A stretch of 55,752 bases of DNA from Paramacrobiotus richtersi (taxonomy: Eukaryota; Tardigrada; Eutardigrada; Parachela; Macrobiotidae): the NCBI GenBank assembly GCA_034698045.1, contig JAQGAU010000026.1:1-55752 (forward strand), written 5' to 3'. The notes beneath the pieces are model-generated. The model was not told the origin of the DNA. It did no database searches and saw nothing but the letters and a program-made list of their open reading frames with translations. Positions 8,221-20,600 of the stretch are shown here, in pieces. The stretch's first letter is position 1. Each line of letters opens with the position of its first letter. The translations under genes were made by a program, and so were the position numbers.

Positions 8221-9064
8221 ATGACGTTGTTTTGTACGATGGTTGGTTGTATGGCGTCAGGGAAAAGTTCAGGAATAATTAAAAATGTGGTTTGGTATGG
8301 ACTGGAGTTTGGTTGTTTAATGATGGTGATTACGGTTTTTCCGTATGTTGGTTCGTATCCGGCTGGGCCGATGATTCCGTGGGTTGCGATGCCGCAGCGA
8401 TGGTTTGGCAGGGCGATATGTACGTTAATTCGCAGCTAGCTAGGACGATAGTATGAACCTGGTGAAGATCATTAACTCCTTGTATTTTTAGGAAAGATTT
8501 TAACTTTCGACTAACCTTTTTGAACCGAAGATAAGTGTTCGTAAAATATTTGAAAAATAAAGTGACAGTTGAAATAACTGATACACCACCAGTGTTATAA
8601 TATACTGTAAGTCCTTCTTGCGGGCACTGGGCAGTTTCAAACTTGTCTGTGTTGCAGTACAGTTTGCCATCGTTTGCGCAGTATTGCGTATCGTTATGTT
8701 CATGTTAGTAACCATAATTATTTAAGTTTATGGTCAATTGCCAGATATCCCCAATCCGCCAATCTACGCTCAGGGCGTCCAAAACGACCAAAATCAACAG
8801 TTCTCCAATTATCGCTGGGAACACTTTTACCAGCCCCCGACCACCACTGCCCCGTCCGGCCCCCCGGGGACTTCCACCGCCGCACCGGCCGGTCCGGAAT
8901 GTCAGGCGATCACGGCAGTCAACACTGTGGGCAGCCACCATGGAGTCTGCTTGCCGGCTAGTGATATTGCCCGGAAGTGTCCCAGCCAGATATCGGGCGA
9001 CGGGAGAGGTTGCAGTCTATCGGAAGTGTGTTGTGTGGATGATGCAGTGCCGGTTATACCGTAG
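8221..9064 (+). CDS. Secreted six-cysteine (CLIP-like) protein, copy 1
   Basis: Exons 8221-8419 and 8745-9064 (172 aa), joined at donor T|GTACGT and acceptor CCAG|ATATCC to read YIPNPPIYAQ. A hydrophobic N-terminus (VVWYGLEFGCLMMVITVF) looks like a signal peptide. It is followed by PMIPWVAMPQRWFGR, a Pro/Thr/Ala-rich linker, and a C-terminal domain with six cysteines in the pattern C-x16-C-x9-C-x10-C-x5-CC (ending GCSLSEVCCVD). The closing C-x5-CC resembles CLIP disulfide-knot domains of arthropod serine proteases, but no protease follows. In-frame ATGs at 8239 and 8251 are alternative starts; 8221 gives a first exon as long as that of copy 2 (199 nt). AATAAA at 9289-9294 may end the transcript. 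The function is unknown; an extracellular or cuticle/immune role is only a guess. Confidence 0.72.
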
Positions 9065-9738
9065 CTTATCATTCGCAAACGATTGGACTTAAAACAATCG
9101 TCGCTGGAAAAGCGCGAATGGTTACGTCACTCGACAACGGTGGTTTCGTGGCTGGATCATTGAGCACCGGCGAAAATGTTTTCGATCTAACTATTGCTGT
9201 CAGGAATGGAAAATGTGCCTCGATTTATGTTTGACATTATTTCTTTTTCTGCTCGTCTCTTGGATTTTTTCTTTGGAGTTCAGTAATTAATAAAGGAAAA
9301 CGCCGGTAAAAGAATGTCATGCCCTACCTGCCATCTGTGGGTGGCCGCCCGTATAGACCGCCATTGTTCAGAATCTTATTGTCATATCAGTGATCTGCAT
9401 CAGACACGAATTTCTGGCTCATCGCATCAAGAATAAATGAATCGTTTATTGAAATGTAGATGCTGCTCAATATAATTATGTAGATGCGGAAATATCGCTT
9501 CGGTCAAGTTTAACTGACCACGCGTAACGAATGGGTCACGAATGGTCTCTATATGAAAATGACATATATGCCTTTTTATGTGCTTGAAGAGGTGTATGAC
9601 AATATCGTTTTGTTGCATTCGGTCAAGTTCATAATCTGTGACGCGAAAAATACATATCTACATGTCGTCGACGGAACGATACCGGTAGCAATATACACAG
9701 ATGAAATTGTGATTTGATCATTTACTAACAACGTTGAA
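9065..9738 (+). other. Spacer between the tandem copies, with traces of a duplicated 5' flank
   Basis: It contains the copy 1 3' end (AATAAA at 9289-9294). From 9482, GATGCGGAAAT followed by CTTCGGTCAAG resembles 8076-8104 upstream of copy 1, and TTGAAGAGGT recurs in both flanks. The duplication therefore included upstream sequence, now diverged. No coding exon is seen. Confidence 0.5.
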
Positions 9739-10796
9739 ATGCTGGACCGTATACGATTTACTATACAAATCTTGGGAAGAAATGTTGTTTATTGCGCGGG
9801 ATTTATATTACTTCATGTGGCATTCACTGCAGCCTCTCCATATGGCTCGGCGTATGGCGATGGTGGGGCGGGGTATCCGGCGGCGCCCATGATTCCCTGG
9901 ATTGGGGTACCCCAACGCTGGTTAGGCCGAAGTATTTGTACGTAAAATAATTATTTTAAAATAGGTAGTCGTTAAATGGATGGATTGATACGACTTTAAT
10001 CACGTCCAGAAGTTTTAGACAGTCGTTTTTTGTATTATTATTGTATTATTTAACGTATTATTTAGATTGTATTATTTATTTCAATTTTATTATTTAAAGA
10101 AATATAATTATACAATTGTAGCATGTTATATGCATATGAGCCGGCACAGCAGCATTATCAATTAACCGGCAACGGTTGGGTGCGTATTCCTTTTTCGACC
10201 GCCATGTCGGAAGGGTGACCTTTTACATGACATATCAAATTTAAGAAAAAAAAATAATTAAGAAAAAATAAATTATAAATATAATTATTATAAATAATAA
10301 TAAATTATAAATATAATTATTATAAATTATAATCGAGCACTGCACAGACATCCCCAACCCGCCGATCTACGCCCAAGCCGCCTCACCGGACCAGAACGCC
10401 CCGTACGCCAACTTCCGGTGGGATTACTTTTACACAGCCACCACCCCCGCCCCGGCCGCTCCCGCCGGCGCCCCCACTCCGGCCGTCCCTGCTGGATCAT
10501 CCGCGGCGGCCTTCAACGATAAAGCCGCAGGTTTAGGTGTGCAGGGTGTCGGATTGGGTATCCGGGCCCAGGTACAACAAGGCAAAGAATGTCAGGCTGT
10601 CAACGCGGTCAACTCGGCCGGCAGTCGCCGTGGGGTGTGCCTGCAGGACAGTGATATCGCGCGAAAGTGTCCTAGCCAGATTTCGGGGGATGGCCGGGGG
10701 TGTGGCCTGACGGAGACGTGCTGTGTGGATTATTCACCGCCGAAAGAGCTACTCCAGTTTCTCGCGGCCCAGAAAGCAAAGCAACAACAACAGTAG
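9739..10796 (+). CDS. Secreted six-cysteine (CLIP-like) protein, copy 2
   Basis: Exons 9739-9937 and 10348-10796 (215 aa), with the same donor (T|GTACGT), phase and junction peptide (YIPNPPIYAQ) as copy 1. The ATG at 9739 precedes a signal-like segment (VVYCAGFILLHVAFTAA). PMIPWIGVPQRWLGR and the six-cysteine domain (GVCLQDSDIARKCPSQ, GCGLTETCCVD) match copy 1 closely. The Ala/Pro-rich linker is longer, and the C-terminus runs on to a Gln-rich tail. The conserved core, diverged linkers and adjacent position show a tandem duplication. The intron contains an AT-rich imperfect repeat (about 10270-10335). The function is not known. Confidence 0.75.
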
Positions 10797-11666
10797 ACGC
10801 CTGCATATGTAATGGCGGAAATGGAGCGCGTGACCTTTATGTGACCCCGTCTGTTCATACTGGTCAGCAAATCTTGATTCTTTCTGACATATTGTTTTTT
10901 TGCTTCAAGATTGCAGCAACATCTTTTATAATGCGAAATTAATAGTTTTTATCCGGAACACATTTCGGCGCTTATGTCAGCGTAATTTGTACCGCACTAT
11001 ATCAACACATCAGTCGTTTCGCGATTGTTTAATATCGTCGGTATAGGTCCTTATTTCAGACCATATTTTCATTCCATCCCTATAAAGGCTGATACAGCCG
11101 ACATAACCACATTACACGCAAGTTTCAACAACAACATCATAACCATCAATACAAAAAAGAGAAACAAATACTAAAAAATCATAATACTGTAAAAAACCAA
11201 CTCCATAATACAAAAAAACTGAGCAAGAACACGGCAATCCACAACACATCTTCCAATCTGCAAACAAAACCCATTAATCAAACAAAATTTCCGCAGCATG
11301 CTAAAACAGGTAAAAAACCACTCCACAATCAGTTACGCAATGTGATCACCGTCCCCCCGGTGCGCCGACCCCCTGTCCCCGCCCTCCCCATTCATCAAAT
11401 CCATCAAAACAACCCGTCTCTATCCGATACCATATGAAACACACCAAACACCTTCAATGGCGCATTCTTAGCAGGTATCGCGAATACTCTAGGATTCGTC
11501 CGATCCCGCCGGTTATACTCAACACCGGATAGGTCACGGGAACGGGGCGAGTGGGGACGGGGGTGGCCGTCACGATTGGGGGGCGCTCAGACCTTTTACC
11601 AACTCATCATACGTGGAGAACACGAAAACAACGTGGAAGAAATTATTAACAATGACGTACCATTTG
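10797..11666. other. Convergent spacer between copy 2 and the rotatin-like gene
   Basis: The 3' flanks of two convergent genes. A TATA-like CTATAAAGG near 11081 on the plus strand is followed by an A- and C-rich stretch without a usable ATG. A GC-rich patch at about 11340-11590 has short open frames on the minus strand, but they do not extend the rotatin frame past its TAA. No gene could be supported. Confidence 0.45.
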
Positions 11667-14600
11667 TTATCTGTTGTCGTTGCTGGATTGGTCGTTTATG
11701 AGGGTCAGGAGGCGTGCCCGTAGCTGGAACATCTGGGGGTGGTCGTCGGGACGGGCGTGGTATAGTTCGTCTAAAGAGATGGCTTTGGCGGCGTGGCGGA
11801 GTTTCACCTGATCGTGGAGGAGTTCCAACTGCAATGTGCCCTCGGTATTGCTTTGTACCAGAGTAATCCATACAAATTAGCTTGCGTATGACAGAAAATT
11901 AAGTTTACGCTACGATAACAAATGTAAGCGTAATATAACCGGAAACAACCTTGAAACACAGCATTCTTCAATAAAAGTTAATTAAGAAAACCACATTTTT
12001 AATTTATTTTCTGCGCTAAGATTATCATTCTCAAACCGTGAATGTCGGTTATGACCGAATTATTCGAGTCATTACACTACGATTTTCGCTGTTATTCACA
12101 ACTGCAGAAAATATGCTCTGCAGAAGTACCTAAACTGTGGAAAAAATTAGTCAAAATGTAACATTCAGAATGTATATCAAAATAAAAAAGAGGGGATACA
12201 CGTACTTACAAATTGTAATATGCAATCAATTATTCATAACACTTGAGTAAATTTGTTCGAAACATGTTGACGTAAGCCGCCACACCGAACCGCTACACTA
12301 CGATTGGACTACGTACAGTACTACAGTTAAACAATCCACATTAAACTTCACAATAACCTCTTCAGATTCTAATTTCTAACCATGGCCGTATCGAGCACTT
12401 CAAAAATATTAAAAATTGTGAGAGAAATCCACCTGATTCTTACCAGACACGACAGCGCATACACCCGCACCTCCGCCTCCTGATGCACGGCACTCAAACG
12501 GACCAGTCGCGCCAGTACCCCCCGCGCCCCGGTCAGCCGCGCCATCCCCTTCCGGCAGAAACTCACATTCCTCAGGATCAACATGGCACTGATCTGCACA
12601 TCCCGAAACAGCCCCTCCATCTCCAGATAATCAAACAATATCCCACAAATATCCTCCTTCCCCAGAATCACCAGCAGTCCATCCTCAAAAAACGACAAAT
12701 TCGCCAGCACCGACAGCCACATGGCGTCCAGGATCTGGGCGGCTTTGGGTTTGCGGGGCGTGGGCGGTGCCGGGGGGAGGATCCGGTGGATGCTGAGGGA
12801 TTTGCGGATGACCACCCGGCACTGGGGGTTGAGGGACATTTGCGAGAGGAGGTCAAAGAGCAGCGGGGTGATGTCGGGATGGGGTAGGGGGATGGCGAGC
12901 TGCTCTTCCAGGTCGGTGATGATCACGTGGAAGAGAGTCAGGGGCATGGTGTGGCAGTGGTCGGACTCTACAGGACAACAGGAAATTTTAGTTATTTATT
13001 ATTATTATTTTAATTATTCATTTTTTATTTTAGTAATCATTATTATTTTATCATTATTATTTTGCTTATTCATTTTTTTTATTTATTATTATTTTAATTA
13101 TTCATTTTTTCATTTTTTCATGAAATAACTCAAAATTTTAGTTTTTTAAACCATTTTTCCATGATAAAAGACAATTTCTCCTGGTGATTATGCACGTACA
13201 TGGTGGTACTAAATTACGAACTGGTAAAAAATATGTTTTTTTAAGAGTTAAAACGGAATTCACTCGGTCAGAAATACAGAAAAAAGCCCAACTTTTTGTG
13301 ATCAAAACTTTACAACAGAGAACCTCCTTTCTTCACAATAAATAATCAAAAAAAATTGTTAAAGTTTCCAGTGTAAAATCTCAAGACCAGTAAGGTACAC
13401 CGACATCCCCCACCTTTGACAAACGACGCCAACGACTCCTGACACCGCGCTCCATACGTACACAACAATCGCAGAAACAGCACATGCAGACTCTCCGTAT
13501 CGCACACAATGGTAATCCACAGACTGATCAGCACGGACGTCAGGCCCTTCTTCACCGCCAACCGCTTGGCCTCCACATTATTAAACATCAAATTCATCAG
13601 CAACTCGAGGCAGGTCCGCACCGGCTCGCACATCTTCCCTTTGAGGACGTTCCGCGAGTGGACATGGAGATCCTTGGAGATGCTCGAGTCCATTTCCAGT
13701 AGCTGATCAATCACCGTCTCCACGAGGCCGCTCTCCATGGCCAGATTTCTCACCGTCTCATAGCGCAATAAGTATCTAGATACACCGGTAAACAATGAAA
13801 ATAAATAATAAAAATATTATAGTTACATTGAAAAATAAAAATATATAAAAATGTACAAACTAGTTACATAATACATAGTTCCATAGTAAAATAAAAATAC
13901 ATAAAAATGTATAAAATAGTTACATAATACATAGTTCCATAGTAAATAAAAATATATAAAAATGTGTAAAATAGTTACATAATACATAGTTCCATAGCAA
14001 AATAGAATATATATAAATGTGAAGAATAGTTACATGATACAATTTAGATTACAGGAAGCAAATAATATTATAATCATCAAAATTACGGAACCGCATCGTT
14101 TGCCAGTTATTCCGAAAAAGCCTCTAAATCATCTAACCGAAAATCAACAGGTGAGGAACTGACAAAAAGATCACTGCAAAAGTGACCATGTAAAAATACG
14201 CCCTGAATACTAACCGACAAATTTACTGCCTTTCAAGAATGTAAGAATGATGGAGGACAGAATCGAGTAAAAAAACAGCCAGAAGAACCTGTTAACAAGT
14301 CTCAGAACTGAACTTTCAGACCGGATGCGAAAAATACAACAAATACAAAATACATACAAGAAACCGAAGAAAATTTAGACTGTTTTATGGACTGCACTGT
14401 ACCTCCGCAGCAGCTCACTCCATCCCGGCACTTCCCATACAGCCGGCTGGACAAACTGTCCCACCAGAAACCCCGTCACCACTCCTCCAATACTCTCCTC
14501 CCCCTTCCACAGAAACTCGTCCACCTCTTTTTGATCCTTCTCCGTCAGAATATCAATAAACGCCAAACAGGCAATCTGCAGTCGCTGATGATCCGGCTCA

Positions 14601-17600
14601 ACCGTCGCTAACTGGGTGATGTACTGGGCGTTGCGCAAGAGAGTCAGATGGTGGTCGGCTATATACTGCCAACCGGCAGACTTCACCGAGGGATTACGCA
14701 AGACACTGGCCAGCGCCAGGTAGATGTTTAGCGAGAGAGAATGGCTGAGGGAGGGATCGGTGGCGAGGAGACTCAGCGCTGCGCTCACGGCGTGCATATC
14801 TGTGTAAAAGGGAGATTTTGTACAGGCTGGACTGAGAGTTTTTGTTTTAAGGATCTCGGTATCGGTGTCCTACATCTTTAAATTGTAAAGCCATCGGCTT
14901 TGCACGTGCCCGACTCATGGAAACACGATTCTTTGAAACTCCTGACCTACTGCCGGGACAATAAGACCAAACGTACTTGAAGCACTTTCTCAGCCTTCTT
15001 CCAAATATTAGATTACTGATTAGTTAAGGCAATCAATTTTTGAACTGCTACCGAAGGATTTCAATTAAATGATCAAAATCTTGCCAAAACTACGGCGCGT
15101 GCGTTGAATATAAGAAATGCCGCAGCTGCAATTTGACCAGCGGACGGAACGAAACACAACCCTAATGATCAAAGATTATTATGCCCAAAACGCGGCAAAT
15201 TGATAAAACGAAATACCACCTGATATTCAACATTATAGTGAACATCAGCAACAGAATTCAGCTGAGAATTCGCACAAAACCTACGCTAATGCAACTGCAT
15301 GTGTACCATAACATTTACACAAAAACTAAAATAAATCTGATATCAACTTACTCTCCGCAACGATATCCGTGACCGTCTCGTCCAAATCCACCGCAACAAC
15401 AACCAGTCCATACAAATCACAAAACACCCCCAGTCTCTCCGCAATCTTTGGCGAGTCCTGGACGAATTTCCGCGCCAAAAAACAAACATGGAGTACGGCA
15501 TGGAAAAAGTTGGTCGCGCGGAATTTATCCAAACTATCTTTTCCTAAGCGGCGCATGATCGTGGCACAGAGATTCAACACCGCTCCGATTAGGTATTCAC
15601 CGGGTGGCCGGGTATGGACAGCCCCGCCAAATCTCTGCATTAACCCGAAGATCATCTGGTAAAAGTCCAAACGGTCCAGCATGGTGGCCAGGGCGGCATG
15701 GCCCTCCAGTTCCATATTATTTTCCTAGGAGGAACATAAATTCGTCTATGAAAACTTAATAGACCGTACCAGACATCAGCAACTGATATGCGCAGCTTAT
15801 GCAAAACACTAGACAAAGAAATGTCCACAACTCCGCAGGGTTGTCGCAGATTCTTGAACAACATTTCTTTTTACCGAAATGGCTTCGAGTCTTTTCATTT
15901 CTCTTCCTACTACTCGTATGTTCAGATTATGTAACAGCTAAGCTATATCAAAATCGTAGTGCAGTGGCTATAATGGTTCCGGAAACGGAAAGTATTCATA
16001 GTTCCCGCGCTAAAAGTTTAACTTATATACACACAGATTAGAACGAAGTAAAAACATTTATCGCATATCCCTTTTTTGCAGTAGAATACAAAAAGTTTCA
16101 ACGCTTTCTAACAAACGCTCCATGAAGAGTCTATCCGTGTGTTTCGTTAAAAATCCAGTTCACTTTTATCTGGACAAGGGAAATTATGCAACAAAAAGAT
16201 AGTAAAAGCAAACTTTGCAAAAGATTTTCTGTGCACAATGCTGCATTCACAAAAAGATCACACAGAAAAGCTTAGAACCACCTTATCAGACAGCTCTTCA
16301 CTTACATCATCCAGCAGCACCAAATCACTCCGCTTCATATCCGACTGCAGCAACACCGTCAGCAACTTGACCGCCGCATATTTCACCCCATCCGGCTCTT
16401 CCTCACTGAACAGAAAACTCAACCCCGTATTCCATAACCCTCCGGGAATGAACTTGAATCCATTGACCATCAGGACCTTTCCTTCCTTCACCGAACACAA
16501 CGCTGCAGCGGTACTCAGTGCCGCGGCCCTAACCAGTGGATCCCGATGCGCTAACAGTGGTAGTATCCATAAAAAATCCCCATTATCACTTTTCCATGAT
16601 TCTAGCATGGCGGGGAAGAGGTTGAACTCCAGCTGGTATGTGGCGAGGTTCAGGAGGGCCAGGATGGAGGAGCGGATCATGGAACGGCCGAGGAAGGTCA
16701 CGGAGAGGTCACTGCTGTTCTTGGTAATGGTGGTGATGCAGCAGATGAGGTTGGGGACGAAAGAGATGGATTCTGGCTGTTTGGCAACCTGGATAGTTCA
16801 AAGATATAACTAATAAATCTTCTGGCTGTTATTAAAAATCCATAAACTTACCTGAATTTACGTATTAATTTCGTTTCATTAAACAAAGCGCGCACTTATT
16901 GCTAATTTCGGTTTTGCTTAACAAACGCGAAAAAAAATCTGTCCATTTCACTAAATCGGTACGCTTTAAAGGTTTCTTAATGCGATGTATGTGCAGGCGT
17001 CGCAGATGAACTCGGCAGTGCAGAATATAATTATGTAGTCATAGCGTGGCTCCACTTCCACAATGCATCGCAGTTACATCTCGTTATCACAACTGCTTGC
17101 ACTGGAAAATACCGTATCTGTGCTAGCGCCTAGCTGCTACAAATTAGGGCAATTCACAATCAAAGCTAGCTTACACTTTTGATAAACAATGGTAGTGTAG
17201 TGGCACAGTGCGATATCGGCAAAAGAACAGCTTTCGCAAATACTTATAATAAGATTAGCTAGTGCGTACACTTTGTAGTTTTTGCACTTTCATAATGTTT
17301 TTCCCAGTTGGCTTCATTAATCCTGTTATATTCCCAAAATTTTAATGGCAGGGTGACAGGACAATGCTGGCACTGAAGATTACTACGGCAAAAACGTAAT
17401 ACTATATTTGTGGTGCGTAGTGAATACCAGTAACAATTCCAGGTTTCATCCCTTTTCCTAATCCTTACTTACACCACAGAGAGATCAAACAAGTACTGCT
17501 AATGCATAATCAGAAAAGTTATCCTTATCCTAAGTTCCTGGATACGAATAATTGTTTGGCCCCTCTAACGGTACGTTATTAATTATCTGACAAACATAAA

Positions 17601-20600
17601 TTTCGGAAAATATGCTAAACCCATGTCTTGTATTCATCATACAGCACCGCATCCTAATCCGACCATATCACCGTAGTTCTTGCGTAGCGGGCGTAGTACA
17701 ATGGCTACAATGTTTTGTCCGGTGTGTGTATGGCTATGATGATTATTGACATCAACAACTACTCAAGATACCCAAAAATACGAAATATCGAAAATAAATT
17801 TACTGTACTCTCATGTTTTCATTTTTATAGTTGGTATTTTAACGATACTTTCCATTTATTCTTCTTTCAAACACCCACCTACCAGAGCTTTCCCACAGAA
17901 CAACGCCACACACCGTCCCGCGGCGACCAGCGCTCCAAAATCCTGCACCGGTGAGTTGAGCATCCCACGCAGTGTCTCCACAAATACCTCCAAAATCTGC
18001 GCCATATCCCACTCATCGCCGCCCAAAATACCCGAGACATGTTCAAAGAGATTCCACGCCGATTTCATCAGGGCTCGGCAGGCGGCAATGTACGGTACCC
18101 GTAAACTGGTCTTCCCGGTGGCTAGAAGAGTTAGTTCCTTGTTGGCTTTCCGCACAGCTTCCATGAACATGCTGCGCTGCTCTAACAGCAGACTATGGAT
18201 CCAGCAAGGCGCTGGTGAGTTCCGACCGGAATTCAAGTATCTAAAAAATATCAGTAACTTTACACACAAGTCGATCAGAACAACACGCAAAGCTATACGC
18301 ATGGCTAATAATACTCCAAACCATATCTTTTTTAAAACAAGTAAAAAGATACATCACACAAGTAAACCGTTCAAGGCTTGATTCTTTCAAATGACATCTT
18401 TATAGCGTGAATTACTGCTCATATCGCCGAATAACGGAACTGCCACTGCACTACAACTTTCACCTCAGCTCTCAAGTATTCACATCATACTTTTCTAATG
18501 CTGTTCGGTAAGGCACAGAGACGGTCACAAAAGATAATATAAAGACAGCACCAACGTAGACTTTTCAATTCCAACAAAACTGACAACAACCTATTAGGTC
18601 AACAGCCACCGCAACTCAAAACAGCGAATACAAGGACACGAGGAAAAATGGTTGATGATGCTGTAGAAACCTTACTTCTGGGCGGCCACGGCCACAAACT
18701 CCGCAATCCGCCCCAGCAGCATCAGATCCGAGCTGTTATGCGGCAGTACCGATATATACCGGAATGCGCTCTCCACACAGTGTGGAATGTCTCCCTGATC
18801 CTTTTTCGTCAGAAAGCCCCACAAAATCTGATACACCTTCATCCCATCCACCGCCTCCATGGCCTCACCGTGACTCCCGGCCATCTCCAACCCCCGACAG
18901 GCGGCCACAAAGCCCCACATCGGGTGGGTCGTCCGTAGCAGTAGCTTGGTCCGGTCGTCAAGAATCAATCGTGGGGCAAAGTCGACATCCGTTTCCTGCA
19001 ATGTTAGTTGGTAGAATTTAGTTTAATGCGGCTCATTCCTCGGCCCGCTGTCTGATTGACTGCGATTATACTAGAATGAGTCCAGACTAGTGGACTCGGA
19101 GGTTAACGTTTCGACTGGCCAAGAACCAGAATAAGGAGCTTAACGACATACGAATAATACAGTATACTGTTTAATAAAAAAAATCACCATTAAACTAATA
19201 ACACTTTTTCGCTTGTATGAGATTAGCAGTGCCGTATGTGATTGTCTGCAGACAATAAACAACCTGATTATTATAGGATGTTTATCATTCAGCCACTCTA
19301 CTACAACATCTTCTCGGGTGCAAGACACACTGAAAATACTGTACTTCCGAGGTACGACTAAAGACACACAAAAACTAATAAATAACAAATGAAGATGAAC
19401 ACTATAATCAAACACCATCAAAATGTCTGCGCCATTTTTACGCAGAATTCACTGTTAATAAAATCGAACCACGAAGCACTAAGCAAAAGCTGGTACCGTG
19501 CAAATCTGACCGATAACTAACAAAAACTGCAAGGAAATTTTTGTAATTTTAACCTTCGGCTTTCCGGGTAAAATCCACAATCATTTGTAAAGAAAAACTC
19601 CTAAAATGCGGTTCAGGTCATTTTCTTATCATGTCTACTATTCCCGCGAACAACAAGCTCTCTGGAAGTTTCTTCCAAAGGCAGATAACTAACTTCCGCA
19701 CGTAACCAACAACCAATACAATTTATGCAAAGATATCATAATGGCGCGGTATGAAATTTTCATGCACGGTCAAGGAACGTTAAATGCATAGAGCTGCTAA
19801 AAATTCGAAAAGTTACTCTAACCGTGCTGAAAAAGCCAACTTTATGTATCGCAGGCTTCCGCACCGTCAACCTTCATGCTAGCAATAACGAAGGCGAGTC
19901 TTTTCTATTCTAGGCAATTCTGATAATTTTTAATAATTTTAATAATTAATAACAAATTTACATGACGTCAGTGTCTGCAGTTACTATTCAATAGTGCAAA
20001 TATTAAGTCCAAGACTCTTTTGCCTAAAATGCTCATATTTCACGGTATTGCAGTCAGCTAGAATCCTCCTAGTACGTCAATCGTGTGCAGAATGCTCATA
20101 AACCCATCCCACGAATGTTTACCTGTTCATCCAACAGCACACCAACACTCCCCGACAGTACCACGTTCCAGTGCACTACCAACATCTCGGCTACTGGCGA
20201 GCGGAGTAACTCAATGGAGGATCCCATCTGCGACTGTTTCTGGTGGAAATCATGGAAGAGGATGGTGCAGGGCGTCTGGAGATGCCGATAAAACGTGCAG
20301 CAGATGGACAGCGAGCCATCCCGACGCACGATCATATCGCTGAACGTCAGGAGGAAGATGACAGTCGAACCGGCCGACTGCAGAGTGTGCCAAGTGGGGG
20401 TGCCGGTGGGGATCAGGGAGAGCATGGAGATGACGTACTCGTAAATGTGGGTGATGGCTGCATTCTCTGTTCGCCACTCTGGAAAAAACCCGAGAATTCA
20501 GCAACAAGTTGAGGAGTTTGAGCAACAAGGAGTCAAAAGAACTTTCAAGGAAAGCTCCAAGAGAATTCACGTTTTCAAACAGATGTTCAAGCTGCTCATG

